From Macrocystis pyrifera (taxonomy: Eukaryota > Sar > Phaeophyceae > Laminariales > Laminariaceae): DNA of 64,000 nucleotides. Shown here one piece after another: positions 13,301 through 22,222 of this stretch. The first letter of the stretch is position 1; each line of letters begins with the position of its first letter. The notes beneath the pieces were generated by a model that saw nothing but the letters and a program-made list of their open reading frames with translations, ran no database searches and had not been told where the DNA came from. The position numbers and the translations under genes are program-made. The stretch covers positions 1,276,320 through 1,340,319 of the forward strand of contig JASSKH010000035.1 in assembly GCA_031763025.1 (NCBI GenBank), written 5' to 3'.

Positions 13301-13864
13301 AGACCCCAGAAACTCCCCCCTGGCAAGCGAAGGAAGAGGGTGCTGTGGGCTGTGGTTACCCAGTACCACATCGTACGAGTATGAGCACTAATGATAAAAA
13401 CTGCGACACGTGCATCTCGCATCTCGACGGCCCACGCGGGACACGCGGCGCAGTAAAGATCAAGATTGAGATTAGAAGATTTTACGCTCCACAATTTTTT
13501 TACCTACGTACAGCACCTACTGCTGTACATACTTCGCCTGCTGCGCCGGAAAGCACTTGTGTACCATGCACTAAGCGGCTGTCGGTTCCGGGCAAACGAG
13601 GTACACGACACGGCATATTGAACCGTAAAGGGCCAAGAAAACAAGCAACCTACTCCGCTGCCCCCGCGACCACGAGGTGTGCTAGCTAGCCCCATGCGAT
13701 GGCGGAGGAACCAAGGAACTCACAGATCGGGGGAATCAGCGGTGCAAAAGTGGGGGAAAGTGGTGTTGGCATTTTACCTTGGGCGTAGCCAGAGCAAGGG
13801 AGAGCGCCAGCAGCGCCAGAGTGGCTGCCACCCATGACATGCGCTTGCTTCCGAAGGTCTTCAT
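508..13864 (-). CDS. Thioredoxin/PDI-like secreted protein, copy A (5' two exons, gene continues off the left edge)
   Basis: Two minus-strand exons fit together in phase 0. Exon 1 (13864-13778) encodes a 29-residue signal peptide and ends at donor GTAAAA. Exon 2 (745-508) follows an AG acceptor and ends at a phase-1 donor GTGAGA. Exon 2 has an acidic, low-complexity linker (EEGVKSATD, then a D/E/G-rich stretch) followed by VEVLTDENFERVTQ and TGATTGDWFV. That is the start of a thioredoxin fold as in protein disulfide isomerases, where the next residues would be the FYAPWCGHC active site. This active-site exon is not in the window, so catalytic competence cannot be judged. The intervening intron is 13 kb and full of repeats. 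The expected role is disulfide formation or exchange in the ER lumen (family knowledge). Pairing of the two exons is supported by the second copy at 19581-22309, which has the same exon order, strand and phases. Confidence 0.6.
746..1365. other. Intron of PDI-like copy A with A and T runs
   Basis: No coding signal is seen. The stretch holds an A run at about 989-1020 and a T run near 1219-1234. It is followed by MITE copy 2. Confidence 0.5.
1366..1469. repeat. Hairpin MITE family A, copy 2
   Basis: The left arm is TACGGGGGACCATAGTAAAC. The right arm is diverged (CTTACTAAAGTCCCCCGTAA). The interior keeps the family's 'TATTTGGTCCTA' junction. Confidence 0.85.
1963..2295 (-). repeat. tRNA-derived SINE-like element, family A, copy 1
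   Basis: Read on the minus strand, the element starts GGCGTCCCCGGTGGCTTGGT. It has an A-box-like TGGCTTGGTAGG and, about 40 nt later, a B-box-like GGTTCGAGTCTC, and ends in an A-rich tail (T-rich on the plus strand at 1963-1981). Similar copies occur at 20811-21145, 34396-34546, 54967-55301, 57419-57746 and 62310-62420. Promoter boxes at one end and an A tail at the other are the hallmark of a Pol III SINE. Confidence 0.75.
2600..2668. repeat. Hairpin MITE family B, copy
   Basis: A short foldback: CTGCAGTCCCGATTTGGGGA at the left and an inverted copy ending ACGGGACTGCAG at the right, with a loop of about 25 bp. The same roughly 70-bp element occurs at 11016, 34184, 34281, 34708, 47585 and, more diverged, 62436. 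Confidence 0.75.
2727..2746. repeat. Poly(A) run
   Basis: A run of about 20 A residues in otherwise unremarkable sequence. The flanks up to 3385 hold an ACTG/TACTCG-rich patch (3055-3120) and a TA microsatellite (3140-3155), with no gene signal. Confidence 0.7.
3386..3891 (-). pseudogene. OTU-like cysteine protease domain, C-terminal exon (possibly decayed)
   Basis: An exon-like block on the minus strand starts after an acceptor CGACCAG and is open for 167 codons to a TGA. Its second half reads like the C-terminal half of an OTU deubiquitinase: RKQIVSHISQNHDYF, then ILEDYLHIYIMSHP, then YAGYIEIAAAQQLYNISVTV, and near the end LYVVYHPHAKH, which could hold the catalytic histidine. The family normally has a DGNCLF-type loop with the nucleophilic cysteine before this part. 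In this frame the corresponding stretch reads PPDDGLHHQ and then KDSLPFRLL, without a cysteine at the expected spot. The other frame at the 5' end reads GKCYNCRLTTDSTIKDGD, which also looks protein-like, so a frameshift within the block is possible. OTU similarity is my pattern reading, not a search result. Confidence 0.45.
4000..5430. repeat. CAG-rich complex tandem repeat
   Basis: Degenerate units of a few hundred bp repeat three or more times. Recurring blocks are ATGTACGGCAACAACGCAGC, AGCAACGATATGAAAA, ATGTACCCTGGTATGCCGC and ATTCAGTGAATATTGCGGCA, with (CAG)n of up to eight or nine triplets inside. Long polyglutamine or alanine/leucine-rich frames appear in several frames on both strands. 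They come from the triplets and are not evidence of genes. Confidence 0.75.
5671..5960 (-). CDS. Exon-like block(s) with CxxC pairs, unrecognised protein
   Basis: On the minus strand one frame reads LVPAVVCDQCTDQHLVKNSA and continues through GGKNVAFATSKDLMC. A second frame, shifted by one base, reads DRATDCEFCARPIKEGTVSY and ends in SLETADSG at a strong donor (GTGAGT, intron starting at 5670). Each part has a CxxC pair that could bind zinc. The shift between frames means either a short intron between the parts or a frameshift. Base composition is GC-rich like the real exons of the window and unlike the surrounding repeats. It could be the upstream exon of the OTU-like block at 3386-3891, since the donor is phase 1 and that acceptor accepts phase 1. 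I do not recognise the family. Confidence 0.3.
6100..6240. repeat. GAAGAAAG / TTGTTTGGCTG short tandem repeats
   Basis: Several imperfect copies of AAGAAGAAAG followed by GTTGTTTGGCTGTT and AGAGCTGTCTAT lie side by side. No gene is seen between 6060 and 6540. Confidence 0.6.
6540..7060. repeat. CTG/CTCGAG-rich duplicated block
   Basis: Two partial direct copies (about 6540-6770 and 6865-7045) share TTGGAAACCTACCC, GAGTGCTGCTCGAG, CAACAGGCGTACGAGTGCTG and GCTTGGCCAC. The CTCGAG-centred palindromes recur many times. Reading frames here are low-complexity artefacts. Confidence 0.65.
7190..7615. repeat. CTG-rich tandem repeat, three units of about 140 bp
   Basis: Each unit begins near CCGTGCCACGCGGTT and continues with CTGCTGCTCC, GTTGTTGCTGCC, CACACAATCATGGT and TTGCTGGCACAGGTTGCTTT. 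Copies start near 7190, 7327 and 7468. The frames over it read as leucine-rich sequence because of the CTG triplets. Confidence 0.7.
7740..9000. repeat. GATC-rich short-period repeat field
   Basis: Dozens of imperfect copies of CAGATCATACAGATCCTGCA, alternating with ATCCCACTCAGGTACACAC and CCACCGATAAACATGTGCAG. Periods are 10-20 bp at the small scale, and some segments recur about 430-470 bp apart (for example the AACCCACCGATAAACATGTG block near 7911 and 8341). No coding sequence is supported. Confidence 0.75.
9000..9530. other. No recognisable feature
   Basis: Mixed-composition sequence between two repeat fields. I see no exon with both splice signals, no tRNA and no MITE here. Confidence 0.4.
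9530..10230. repeat. CTG/CAG triplet and CAAGCGCTGCTG minisatellite
   Basis: The core at about 9660-9880 is built of short units like AAGCAAGCGCTGCTGCAACC. It is flanked by (CTG)n runs near 9590-9640, 9888-9932 and 10098-10150. Overlapping Cys-, Ala- or Ser-rich frames on both strands are by-products. Confidence 0.7.
10340..10575. repeat. TACTC/GTACT-rich degenerate repeat
   Basis: Repeated TACTCCCAAGTATTTCGGATG-like and TACTCGnnGT-like words, similar to the patch at 3055-3120. It may be a decayed minisatellite. Confidence 0.5.
10595..10699. repeat. Hairpin MITE family A, copy 3
   Basis: Both arms are present (AACGGAGGACCATAGTAAAT and the inverted copy ending GTCCCCCGTGA). The interior has ATATATTTCACTATTTTTAC. 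It is directly followed by a (CAGTA)n-type microsatellite at about 10709-10750. Confidence 0.9.
11016..11084. repeat. Hairpin MITE family B, copy
   Basis: ACTGCAGTTTCGTTTTGGGG at the left pairs with TTTGTCCCCAAAACGGGACT at the right, with a loop of about 25 bp. Confidence 0.75.
11340..13245. repeat. Possible larger element bounded by inverted copies
   Basis: GTTGCGGGTAGAGCCTGGTA at 11346 and its inverse (TACCAGGCTCTAGTTGCGGG) at 13192, each next to a TATATACCCCC stretch, form an inverted pair about 1.85 kb apart. In between are a GATATATC-rich field (11380-11690 and 12100-12310) and a complete TIR element at 12356-13128. The outer pair may be the remains of an older transposon into which the inner one inserted. 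Confidence 0.35.
12356..13128. mobile_element. Non-autonomous PIF/Harbinger-like element, copy 1
   Basis: 773 bp with terminal inverted repeats starting GGCCGTTTCCTATGCGGTTT and ending in the inverse ACCGCATAGGAAACGGCC. It is flanked on both sides by TTA. A three-base TTA duplication and a GGCC-type terminus fit Tourist/Harbinger MITEs (family knowledge). No transposase frame is present. The interior holds an inverted pair around CCGACGACTTGGGTCATCAG (12948-13005). A second copy lies in reverse orientation at 24178-24985. Confidence 0.75.
13130..13777. other. Intron start region of PDI-like copy A, no confirmed gene
   Basis: Holds a C/T-rich and G-rich pair of runs (13145-13175), an A run at 13247-13261 and a plus-strand open stretch at about 13345-13689 whose function I do not recognise. 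No pair of splice sites makes it convincing. Confidence 0.35.
13778..13864 (-). CDS. PDI-like copy A, exon 1 (signal peptide)
   Basis: 87 nt encode MKTFGSKRMSWVAATLALLA and nine more residues ending ATPK. This is a textbook signal peptide: basic n-region, leucine/alanine h-region, small residues before the likely cleavage site. The exon ends AAG at the donor GTAAAA. The same exon with a stop codon is at 22223-22309. The shared upstream sequence extends to about 14110, suggesting a duplicated 5' UTR and promoter-proximal region. Confidence 0.7.
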
Positions 13865-14139
13865 ATCCACGAGTGTATGTGCGTATCTCTGTGGTCAACC
13901 CCTGCTTCTGTTCGTGTCCAAGCGTCGTGGGTGGGTGTGGTGTGCCAGGCACGGCTGGGGGAAACTCGTGTGCAAAATAGGCCCGGACTTTCTTCGCCTT
14001 TCCAAGTATTGGAAACCCCTTGTTTAGGTGCGGTGAAAAAGAATGAATCTTGTGGTTGGACCGTTTGTTCGCTGGCGATCCTGTTCCTGCCTTTGCATGG
14101 TCTCTTCCTGCAGCACATTTCGACGACCTAGAATTACAC

Positions 14140-16040
14140 TGTGAGCATATCACACCTCGGATGACGTAACACTCGGATAACACTTATCTACGTTATGGGG
14201 CCTAACACAGGAACGTGGTAACAACGTACGAAGATAGTGTTAGCACTAGAGGAGCGATCACGGCAACGCAGTAACACAGTGTTAACTGGAAACCCACGAA
14301 CGTGCTCGAGCCTTAACGTTATGTTGCTGCTCGGTCTCGTCCAGCTCTGGTACAGTAACATTATGTCATGCCGTGATCAGGCCTTGAACTAACACCGTAA
14401 CACAGTGTTAGGCTGTGACCAAACACGTACGTTATCACTCTAACATTCCCAGATCGATATCCGCATGTTTACTAACACGATAACATAATGTTATTGTCGA
14501 CGCAGCGTTAGACGTAACACAATAACATTGTGTTACCCTTAGGAGGAGTGTCATACGTAACACCCTAACTTAACGTTACCATGTTCGCCAGCACTACTAA
14601 CACATAACATTGTGTTACAGATAACACACTAACGTAACATAACGCAATGACCAGCACTACTAACACTACGTTATCTGGACCCCCCATCTGATTGCCTTAG
14701 GGTCGGATAACGTAACACTTAACGTACGTTAGATACGTTCCAGTCTTAGCTGGCCCATGCGTAACATTATGTTAGGATGTTAGCCTAAATGCGGAAGTCC
14801 CTGTAACATCATGTTACGGTGTTACCGTCAGTAAAGATCTGATGGTAACATTCCGTTACTGTGTTACCATAAAAACCAATCCGGGTCTAACTTTATGATA
14901 CTGCGTTACCGTTGGGGCTGAAGTCGTTCTAACGTAATGTTACTACGTTACCCTTTGGATCTTCCCGAGATATAACATGTGTTACCTGTGTTAGTGATAA
15001 AGCGGGCGTGTGGGAGTAACATAGCGTAGTCGTGTTATCCAATTTCGCCGACATCCCAGTAGGGGATACCTACAAAAGTATCCCGGGGGGGAGGATAGCA
15101 TGGCATCCCCGGTAAAAACAACGCCTCCATATTAAAACCCCAAAACAGGGGATATTTAGGAGGGATCCCCGCAAAAAAAAAACGCCTCAATTGTTTTTGT
15201 GGAAACTCCGCCAGTACGTTATCCATCTATAACGTAATCTGCACACTCGCACGTACGAGATAACACGGCAGTAACATATTGTTGAGTTTAGATTGGGGGT
15301 GTACGTTATCTACTAACTTGTGTCACTACATACATTGCATACGAGTTAACAACATTAACATAATGCCATTAATAGTGTGTTTTTTATCGATCATATGCGT
15401 TATCCGTTTGACGTATGTTATGTTGTTATGGTAGCAAGACTTCCGTAATACCCTCACAGAACGTCGCTCGAAACGGACTGCTGCTGCGGCTGATACAGTA
15501 ACATAATGTTAACGTTGTATTGACCCTGCACGTCATATCTCTAACGCGTGTTACGATAGCCCCTAGGAATTTCACTAACACACTAACATAGAGTTATGTA
15601 CGCGTTTATTTGCCCGTGTACGTTATCCGTCGAAAGGGTGTTACGGTAGCACGAAGAATCCCGCTGACACACTAACGTAACGTTACTCGCTACGGGCTGA
15701 TGCCGCTAACACGGTAACATAATGTTATCGTTTAATTGACCATGTACGTTATCCCTTTAACGTGTGTTACGGTAACCACCAGGAATTCCGCTAACACGCT
15801 AACATGGTGTTACTCGCTATGGGCTGCATACCCTAACACCGTAACACATATACTGCGGTCTGTACGAGATCAAGGTAACACTCTAACATAATGTTACGCG
15901 ATCGCCCGCCAATAACACACTAAAACTACGTTATCACAAAATCCAGAAAGTAGTTAACGTAGTAACGTAATGTCACGTGTTTTTTTTTCGCTGACGCCTA
16001 ACATTAACATAAAACGTTAAGTGTTACGTTATCCGAGGTG
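14140..16040. repeat. Field of GTAACAnnnTGTTAC palindromes
   Basis: About 1.9 kb in which near-palindromic words such as GTAACACAGTGTTA, ATAACATAATGTTAT, GTAACATTATGTTA and GTAACATCATGTTAC recur every few tens of bases between otherwise non-repetitive spacers. It is interrupted at about 15055-15215 by unrelated sequence. No gene is seen. Confidence 0.8.
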
Positions 16041-16217
16041 TGGAGCATATTACGACCGGCTGTTTAGTTTTTTGTTGTACTTTACATCTTGTGCGTACGT
16101 TCGATCGAAGTATCCGACGGACAGCTGGAAAAAATGTGTTTTGACGAAATCTGCGATTTCTCGTCCCACGTTTTCCTTTGTTGTTTCCAGGGCTTTTCGC
16201 AGGAAAGGTCAAATCTC

Positions 16218-16440
16218 ACGGGTCGGGTCGGGTCGGGTCGGATCGGGTCACCTGACCCGACCCAACCCGCGAGATTTTGAAAGTCTCTTGACCCGACCCG
16301 ACCCGACCCGCGAGATTTAAAAAGTTGTTGACCCGACCCGACCCGACCCGTGAGATTTGAAAATATATCCTGACCCGACCCGACGCGACCCGCGAGATTT
16401 CAAAACCTCCTGACCCGACCCGACCCGACATGCCACCTTC
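16218..16440. repeat. GACCCGACCCG minisatellite, array 1
   Basis: Units of roughly 50 bp: a run of three to four GACCC/GACCCG pentamer words followed by a spacer like CGCGAGATTTGAAAA. The array begins with the inverted form (GGGTCGGGTCGGGTC), so its first unit faces the others. Confidence 0.8.
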
Positions 16441-16794
16441 GGATTGACCCTTGAGACACGGGTTTCGTGCAGGTCGGGTCACCTTGACCCGCGAGACTAT
16501 TTGTCTTGACCCGCAGGTCCGCCCTTCAGATCCGGCCCGTGGGTCGACACTTCAAAAAAAAATAATATTCATTTTTGTGCCCACAAGCGATATGTGGCCT
16601 GGCTGTAGTGAGTATAAATGGATGCGGGCATGCGTATATGGATTTGGAAGTGTTTTAATGTTTGAATAAGATACCAAAGAAGTATTGTTGAGTATTTGTA
16701 CGAGAAAAGCCTTTGGGTAAGAGAGCGGGAAGTGTTTTGAGTGTCGGATCCGCGGGCCGGATGCGCGGGTCCGACCCGCGGATCAGCAGAAAAG

Positions 16795-17117
16795 GACTCG
16801 CGGGTCACGCTGGCCCGACCCGCGAGTGACCCGTTTCTCGCGGGTCATGACCTGACCCGACCGGTGAGCTTTTCATCACCTCTTGGCCCGACCCGACCCG
16901 ACCCGTGAGATTTGAAAAACTCTTGACCCGACCCAAGCCGACCCGTGATATTTGAAAAATTCTTGACCCGACCCGGCCCGACCCGTGAGATTTGAAAAGC
17001 TATTGACCCGACCCGACCCGACCCGTGAGATTTCGAACACTTCCTGACCCGACCCGACCCGACCCGTGACGTTTTAAACACCCCGTGACCCGACCCGCGG
17101 GTCGGGTCATGACCCGC
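16795..17117. repeat. GACCCGACCCG minisatellite, array 2
   Basis: The same unit as array 1, about seven copies with the spacer CGTGAGATTTGAAAAnnTCT, ending again with the inverted form CGGGTCGGGTCATGACCCGC. The two arrays are separated by about 350 bp containing scattered GGTCCG/GACCCGCG words. Confidence 0.8.
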
Positions 17118-17119
17118 GA

Positions 17120-18500
17120 AAAGCCCTGCATTTTTCTCAAAACGTGTGTTGTACGAAAGATGGTATACACCGCCTCTGTGGAGGGGTTTGAAGGAATGAG
17201 GACGTTATGACAAAGAGTCGAGAAAATCAAGTCCATTATATTGTTGTTTTTTGCTGAGCCCATAACCCAAGTGCCGAGCCGAAATGAGCCTCAAGCGTGT
17301 TTTTTTTTGCTCGTGAAACTGGAATTGTTATATATGACAGGTGAATATAATCCGCACTCTGCATAGGGTATGTGAACAAACCCCATACAACCTACCACTA
17401 TCTAATATCCGATGAAACTTGGGGTAGATGGTTGATGAGCTACAGAGCCAAATCGTGTTTCGACTTGAATAAACAGGGGAGGGGAGTGCAAAAAAAAAAA
17501 AAATGGAAGAAGACCTCGAGTGTTGAAAAGCAGGGGATTTGGGGGATTTTATTACGAGAGGTGGTGTACACCCCATCTTTGGAAGTGTATCCCTTCGGGT
17601 AAAGAGGATGTTTATGACAAGGAGTCGACCCGGGGGGTGCAGGTCGTGAAAGTTCAGCAGAACTATAATCGCAGCGAAAATCGAAGGGATACTAAAATTA
17701 CGAAAGATATTTGTAGGCCTGTTGACGCAGGCAGCTACGAGTACAGACTTGCAGCCGGGAACGACCATGCAAAACTGTGCCGCTTGAAAAATTCGAAGGT
17801 TTTTTGTTGTAACATTGTACATCTGCAAGACGTACCTCCAACCGATCGGCAGAAGGCAACAAGGAGGTAGAGGCGAGTGCTGGAACACCCGTAGTCGTAG
17901 GTGTGTTCGCCGTGCTTTGGCGAATGGCCTCCTAGTGCAACACGCAGAAGGGAACCGGAGGAAGAGAGGGAGGATGTCGGTGTGAGTGTTAGGTTCGAGG
18001 TTGCACTCCAATAAGGGGGGATATCACGAAACAGGCAGGGTAGGCCCGGTACGTGTTGCCAGGTACATCAAGTGCTTGGCAGGTACAATAGGACATTGTC
18101 ACCTTCGCGCTTGATCCTCCAGTAGTTAACGGCATTGTTGCTCGCGTGTCGATGCGTAAGGATGTGCAGAGAGGGCGTATGAAGACGGTGCAGAGTGCGG
18201 GTAGGTCATACCGCAGGGAGAAAAAAAACGCACATGCGGCGTGGTTATTTAGACCGCGTTGGATTACGAGTACTAGACCGCGGCGAGACACGCAAATTAC
18301 AAAATACTTGACAATTAGTCATAGAGTGCGTATGTGTTTGTTATGGAAGAGTGTGGATGTGTGGATACTGCTGTTTGATTGATAGAAGGACGCACTCGTA
18401 GGAACTACCGCTCTGGTGGGTGGTATCGGGAGAGCTGATGTGTGGATACTGCTGCTTCTTTCATAGAAGAGAATACTGGCAGGAACTATACCGGTATGTG
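17120..18500. other. No recognisable gene
   Basis: Contains a long minus-strand open stretch (about 17328-18011) without recognisable domains, and small repeats around 18330-18480 (GTGTGGATACTGCTG twice). I do not call a gene. Confidence 0.35.
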
Positions 18501-18504
18501 CTAT

Positions 18505-18612
18505 TATTAGGGGAAACATATTAAATAGGACCAAAAGTTGTTAGTAAAAATTGGGAAATGTATAGTTTTTTTGTGCGTACCGTAGGTCCTATTTACTATG
18601 GTCCTCCGTAAT
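18505..18612. repeat. Hairpin MITE family A, copy 4
   Basis: The left arm is diverged (ATTAGGGGAAACATATTAAA). The right arm is good (GGTCCTATTTACTATGGTCC then TCCGTAATAG). Confidence 0.85.
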
Positions 18613-19480
18613 AGAAATATTGGGAGCAGCAGCGGTAAGCAACAAGGACTAACTAGTCAGCGGTGTTCGTGCTGCCGTCGTCGCTTTACTGATGTTTAGT
18701 ATGTGCATGCATGTTTATCGTAGACATGCGTTCGTGTGCGCGTGTAAGCCCCGCTATCGCTTTGGAACAACCAGGTATAGATGTGTGTACCCAAATGTGC
18801 ATAACACTGCATAACATGTCTTGTGCGGAGTTGATTGTTTCAGAGGCCATACGAATAATGGCTGGAGGGAGGCTTGCCAAGGCGGAGGAGACCAATGACG
18901 ACCCAGGGTGGTCTTGGTCGTATCGTTCGACTGGTTGATGCTCTGCAGCAGTCGTCCGTAGATCTATTAACTATCAGATGGATGTGCGTGTGGTCATCGT
19001 CGCTGAATAAGCTGCTATGTGTAGGGATCAACGTGTTGTATTGTCGGCATCGGCGTGCTGGTCCTGACGAAGAGGAGTACTTGGAAGGGCCGACCTAAGC
19101 GTTGCGCAGTAGAGGCCTGCAGCAGGACAGACGGTGTAGCAAAAACAGCGGTCCGGCAAGATAAAAGTTCCGCAAACGAAAAAAAAGGGTGCATCAAAGA
19201 TCGGCTCCATTTTCAATACGATAAGCAGAAGAAAAAAAAAAAGTGGGCATCAAAGCTCAACTCTATTTTCAATACGTTAAGCGGGCATCAGGGCAAACTA
19301 TAAATATATACTCGTATACAGTAGATACCATGTAGCCGACGAATGTCTACTGTAACGACGCACGCGCGCGTAGACCGCAACGCACCTATGCCAAGAAGGC
19401 GTAGCTCCAAACCAGCCTCCACACAGCCAATTTACCGCCGGCACAAACAAAACGCTCTCGCGCTCAGCGTAATACCCCCC
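18613..19480. other. No confirmed gene
   Basis: Two overlapping plus-strand open stretches (18711-18938 and 18874-19098) have fairly protein-like composition but no recognised domain and no clear splice structure. A short direct repeat (GCATCAAAG...TCAAT-TTTTCAATACG) lies at 19190-19280. Confidence 0.35.
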
Positions 19481-19489
19481 CCCCCGCGC

Positions 19490-19545
19490 GCGCATGGCCG
19501 TACCACTGCGGCCATGCATGATACGAGTACCCCCCGACCCACCAA
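19490..19545. repeat. C-tract dispersed repeat unit
   Basis: CACTGCGGCCATGCATGATA followed by CGAGTACCCCCC marks a unit of the same family found at 90-440 and 44-48 kb. It lies in the intron just 3' (minus sense) of PDI-like copy B exon 2, the same relative place as in copy A. Confidence 0.7.
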
Positions 19546-19580
19546 CGCTAGGCGTGGCTTCTTCCAAACCTGCATCTCAC

Positions 19581-19821
19581 CGACGGACCAGTCTCCCGTG
19601 GTCGCTCCCGTGGCCACGCGCGTGATCCTCTTGAAGTTCTCCTCCGTCAACACTTGAACGGTGGCTACCGGCGTGGGCTCACCGCCGCGGTCGCCCCCAC
19701 TCCCCTCCTCTCCTCTCGCCTCTCCGAGTCTCAGCTCTAGCCCCTCGGCCACAACGTCCTTTGAAACGTCCGTGGCAGATTTGACCCCTTCCTCCGACGC
19801 CTTCGCTTTCACGAGGGATCC
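19581..19821 (-). pseudogene. PDI-like copy B, exon 2
   Basis: 241 nt: 80 codons plus one base, with acceptor TTTCCAG and donor GTGAGA as in copy A. The frame is intact and the acidic linker differs in sequence and length from copy A. Confidence 0.65.
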
Positions 19822-20089
19822 CTGGAAACGGGAAGGGGGTATCACAGAGGGGAACGGCGAAAGTTTTGAAACAACAGGAGGTGGGACGAATATATCGGAT
19901 TACGAGCAAGCAACCAGAGGAAGCGAGCTCCATTCGACCGCGCGAAGGGTTCCCTTTTCCTCTCTGGTGTACACTGACTGATATATACTACCTACTACCT
20001 TTTATCGCTCGCTTAGCGCGATCTCGAAATCGTTGGGGTTGGCGTGGATGTCGGCCCTGAAAGAGCTGCAGTGACCGGCGGGTGCGTTT

Positions 20090-20460
20090 GGTGGGAAAGC
20101 TGTGATGGAATCACCTACTGAGCTATAGGGGTAAACGATCGATCGATTACCCAGCCCAGGCTAAACCTTGTAACACTCTCCCCCCCTCTGAATGGCGGGA
20201 TTTTTGGGGCGTCAGAACCGTGTACGTCTGTACGCTGACCCACCCGCTTCGTTTCATTAACTGGGGAACCAGGTAGATATGTTCTTTTTTTTTCTTTTTT
20301 TTTTGGGCACGCGCAAGCGTTTCCGTAAAAGAAACGTTCGAAGTGACTGAGAGGTTCGAACGCGTGACCTGGACGACGTCAAATGTGATGGTATTACCTA
20401 CTGAGCTATAGGGGTAAAATATCGATCGATTACCCAGCCCAGGTTAATCCTTAAAACAAA
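20090..20460 (-). repeat. tRNA-like SINE-type repeat, family B (one full and one partial head)
   Basis: On the minus strand the heads read CCCCTATAGCTCAGTAGGTA, a perfect A-box (TAGCTCAGTAGG). They are followed by GACGTCGTCCAGGTCACGCG and a B-box-like CGTTCGAACCTC, then a body ending in an A-rich stretch (T-rich on plus at 20286-20302). Related pieces are at 54705-54960 and 55305-55370. All are preceded by the palindromic word ATCGATCGAT. Confidence 0.6.
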
Positions 20461-20810
20461 GCGTAGTCAGCCACGCAGAGCACACTTTTGCAGCACTGGC
20501 GGCGAGCGGGGGTGCTGACTTGCTGGCTTACTTGCTTACTGGCTTTGAGGCCGACCACGCCCACGACAACAGCGAACATGGAACATTACGCATGTGTACG
20601 TATAATATGATGGCACATCGTACGATATAGATCTGCCTGCTATGCTTCAAATGCTATACTCCTCCATCATCCACCGTTACGTACCAGGTATATCTGGTAT
20701 ACCAGTACCAGATTTACATGGATTTATACTCGTATATTCACCTTTACATACCAAGTATAAACCAGCACTAGAGCTGCATGGATATACCAGTATATATACT
20801 TCTTCAAGCC

Positions 20811-21145
20811 GGCGTCCCCGGTGGCTTGGTAGGTAGGTGGTCCGCGTGCCTATCAAGATCAATTTCGTGGGTTCGAGTCTCGCCGAGTGCATGCCCGTAG
20901 GGACTTTTTCTTGCATAAAAATCGATTTAGCGGAGAGCGCGAGGGCGTGAGTTAGCTACATTCGATGAAAATCGACAAGCAGTGGGAATACTGAACCCTA
21001 CGCGCAACAAAAAATAAAGGCACATACCGGGGGGGGGGGAGGGACGACACCTGTGACCACGGCTTGTCCAGATGATCGCCAAGGGTAAAACCTCCTCCGA
21101 GTTAGGCTGGAAAATAAAAGTGATGATAAAAAAAAAAAAAAAAAA
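20811..21145 (+). repeat. tRNA-derived SINE-like element, family A, copy 2
   Basis: Most complete copy: GGCGTCCCCGGTGGCTTGGT at the 5' end, A-box-like and B-box-like words, then a body with TTTTTCTTGCATAAAAATCG, a G run (about 21030-21039) and GACGACACCTGTGACCACGG, ending in 18 A residues. It was inserted into the intron of PDI-like copy B. Confidence 0.8.
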
Positions 21146-21442
21146 CGTACGAGCACATATAGCTAATATTCAGCTGTTGCGCTTCTGACATGAATCCGAA
21201 AGCCAGCGCATAGCAGCAGAAAACCTGAGCTCCACAAAGGTACGTATTTCACTATGTGGTGCAACAGCAGCAGTAGCCTACGTACAGAATCCTCGAATAC
21301 AGTATACATCAACCGAGCTGACGAACTTTACCGCACTACGTGTATTCATACACAAACCGGTACAACACAGAGAACGCACTTGTAAGACTACCGGTTCCTT
21401 TTTGCTCTCTGCTGTTGTTTAAACTCATACCCTTGATGATGA

Positions 21443-22045
21443 GTGCTGGTCGATGTTGCCCCCGCAGGATCGCCAACGGTCGACGCGACACTATCCCATA
21501 TAGGGGCTCGGCGTCAGGAGGTCGCGGGCGAAAGAGAGGCGTGCGGTGGCCTGACTTCCGCTTCGGGCGACACGCAACGTCGATCTCATCATCGCGGCAC
21601 CTGTGCTCAGAGCAAGACTAAACAAGTGCAGCCGAAGATGTTTTCATGTTTCTTGCCGTGGTGGTGTGCCGGGGGCCGAGAACGGCATAGCTGTACGCCG
21701 CGCGTAGCACAGGGCACAGGACGATGTGGGGTGGGGTGGCCGCTCACGGACTGGCGAGAGGGGGCGGGCAATTCAACGGTGTCCGGTGGGGAGGGGTGCG
21801 ATTCGCGGACTTGGGGTGGAAGATGTTCAGTCACAACTCCAGCACCGTCGATCGTTGACAACCGTTACAAATATCCTGCTGCGCATCGGCAGTTGACGGC
21901 CGTTACAAAGATCGTGGATCCTGCTGCAAAGATACTATCTTTTTATACTGAAATAAGCGACGTGGTATTTTTTTCTCGGCTTCGGCCACGAGAGACACCC
22001 TGCTGCGCGGGGAATCTCGGTGCCACTTTGCTCACCGTGCATTGA
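21443..22045 (+). CDS. Unrecognised open stretch of about 200 codons
   Basis: The frame is open from a possible non-ATG start to a TGA at 22043. Composition is GC-rich and arginine/glycine-rich, without any domain I recognise. It lies inside the minus-strand intron of PDI-like copy B and upstream of DHODH. It may be chance openness in GC-rich DNA. Confidence 0.15.
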   Translation: MLVDVAPAGSPTVDATLSHIGARRQEVAGEREACGGLTSASGDTQRRSHHRGTCAQSKTKQVQPKMFSCFLPWWCAGGRERHSCTPRVAQGTGRCGVGWPLTDWREGAGNSTVSGGEGCDSRTWGGRCSVTTPAPSIVDNRYKYPAAHRQLTAVTKIVDPAAKILSFYTEISDVVFFSRLRPRETPCCAGNLGATLLTVH

Positions 22046-22222
22046 CCGCTGGCAACCGAGAAACACGATAAATCGAACAGCAGAGAGTCTGGCAACTCGA
22101 GCAACCAACTGACCAATCCGCTGCCCTCACATATTGGGCGATGTAGTAGCGCGGAGGAACCACAGGAAATCACAGACGAGCGAAAACAGCTAAAAAGTGA
22201 AAAAGTGGTGTTGGCATTTTAC

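Noticed and set aside
17328-18011. Minus-strand gene of about 227 codons
   Set aside because: No domain and no splice structure; composition is not distinctive, so I leave it as unassigned sequence.
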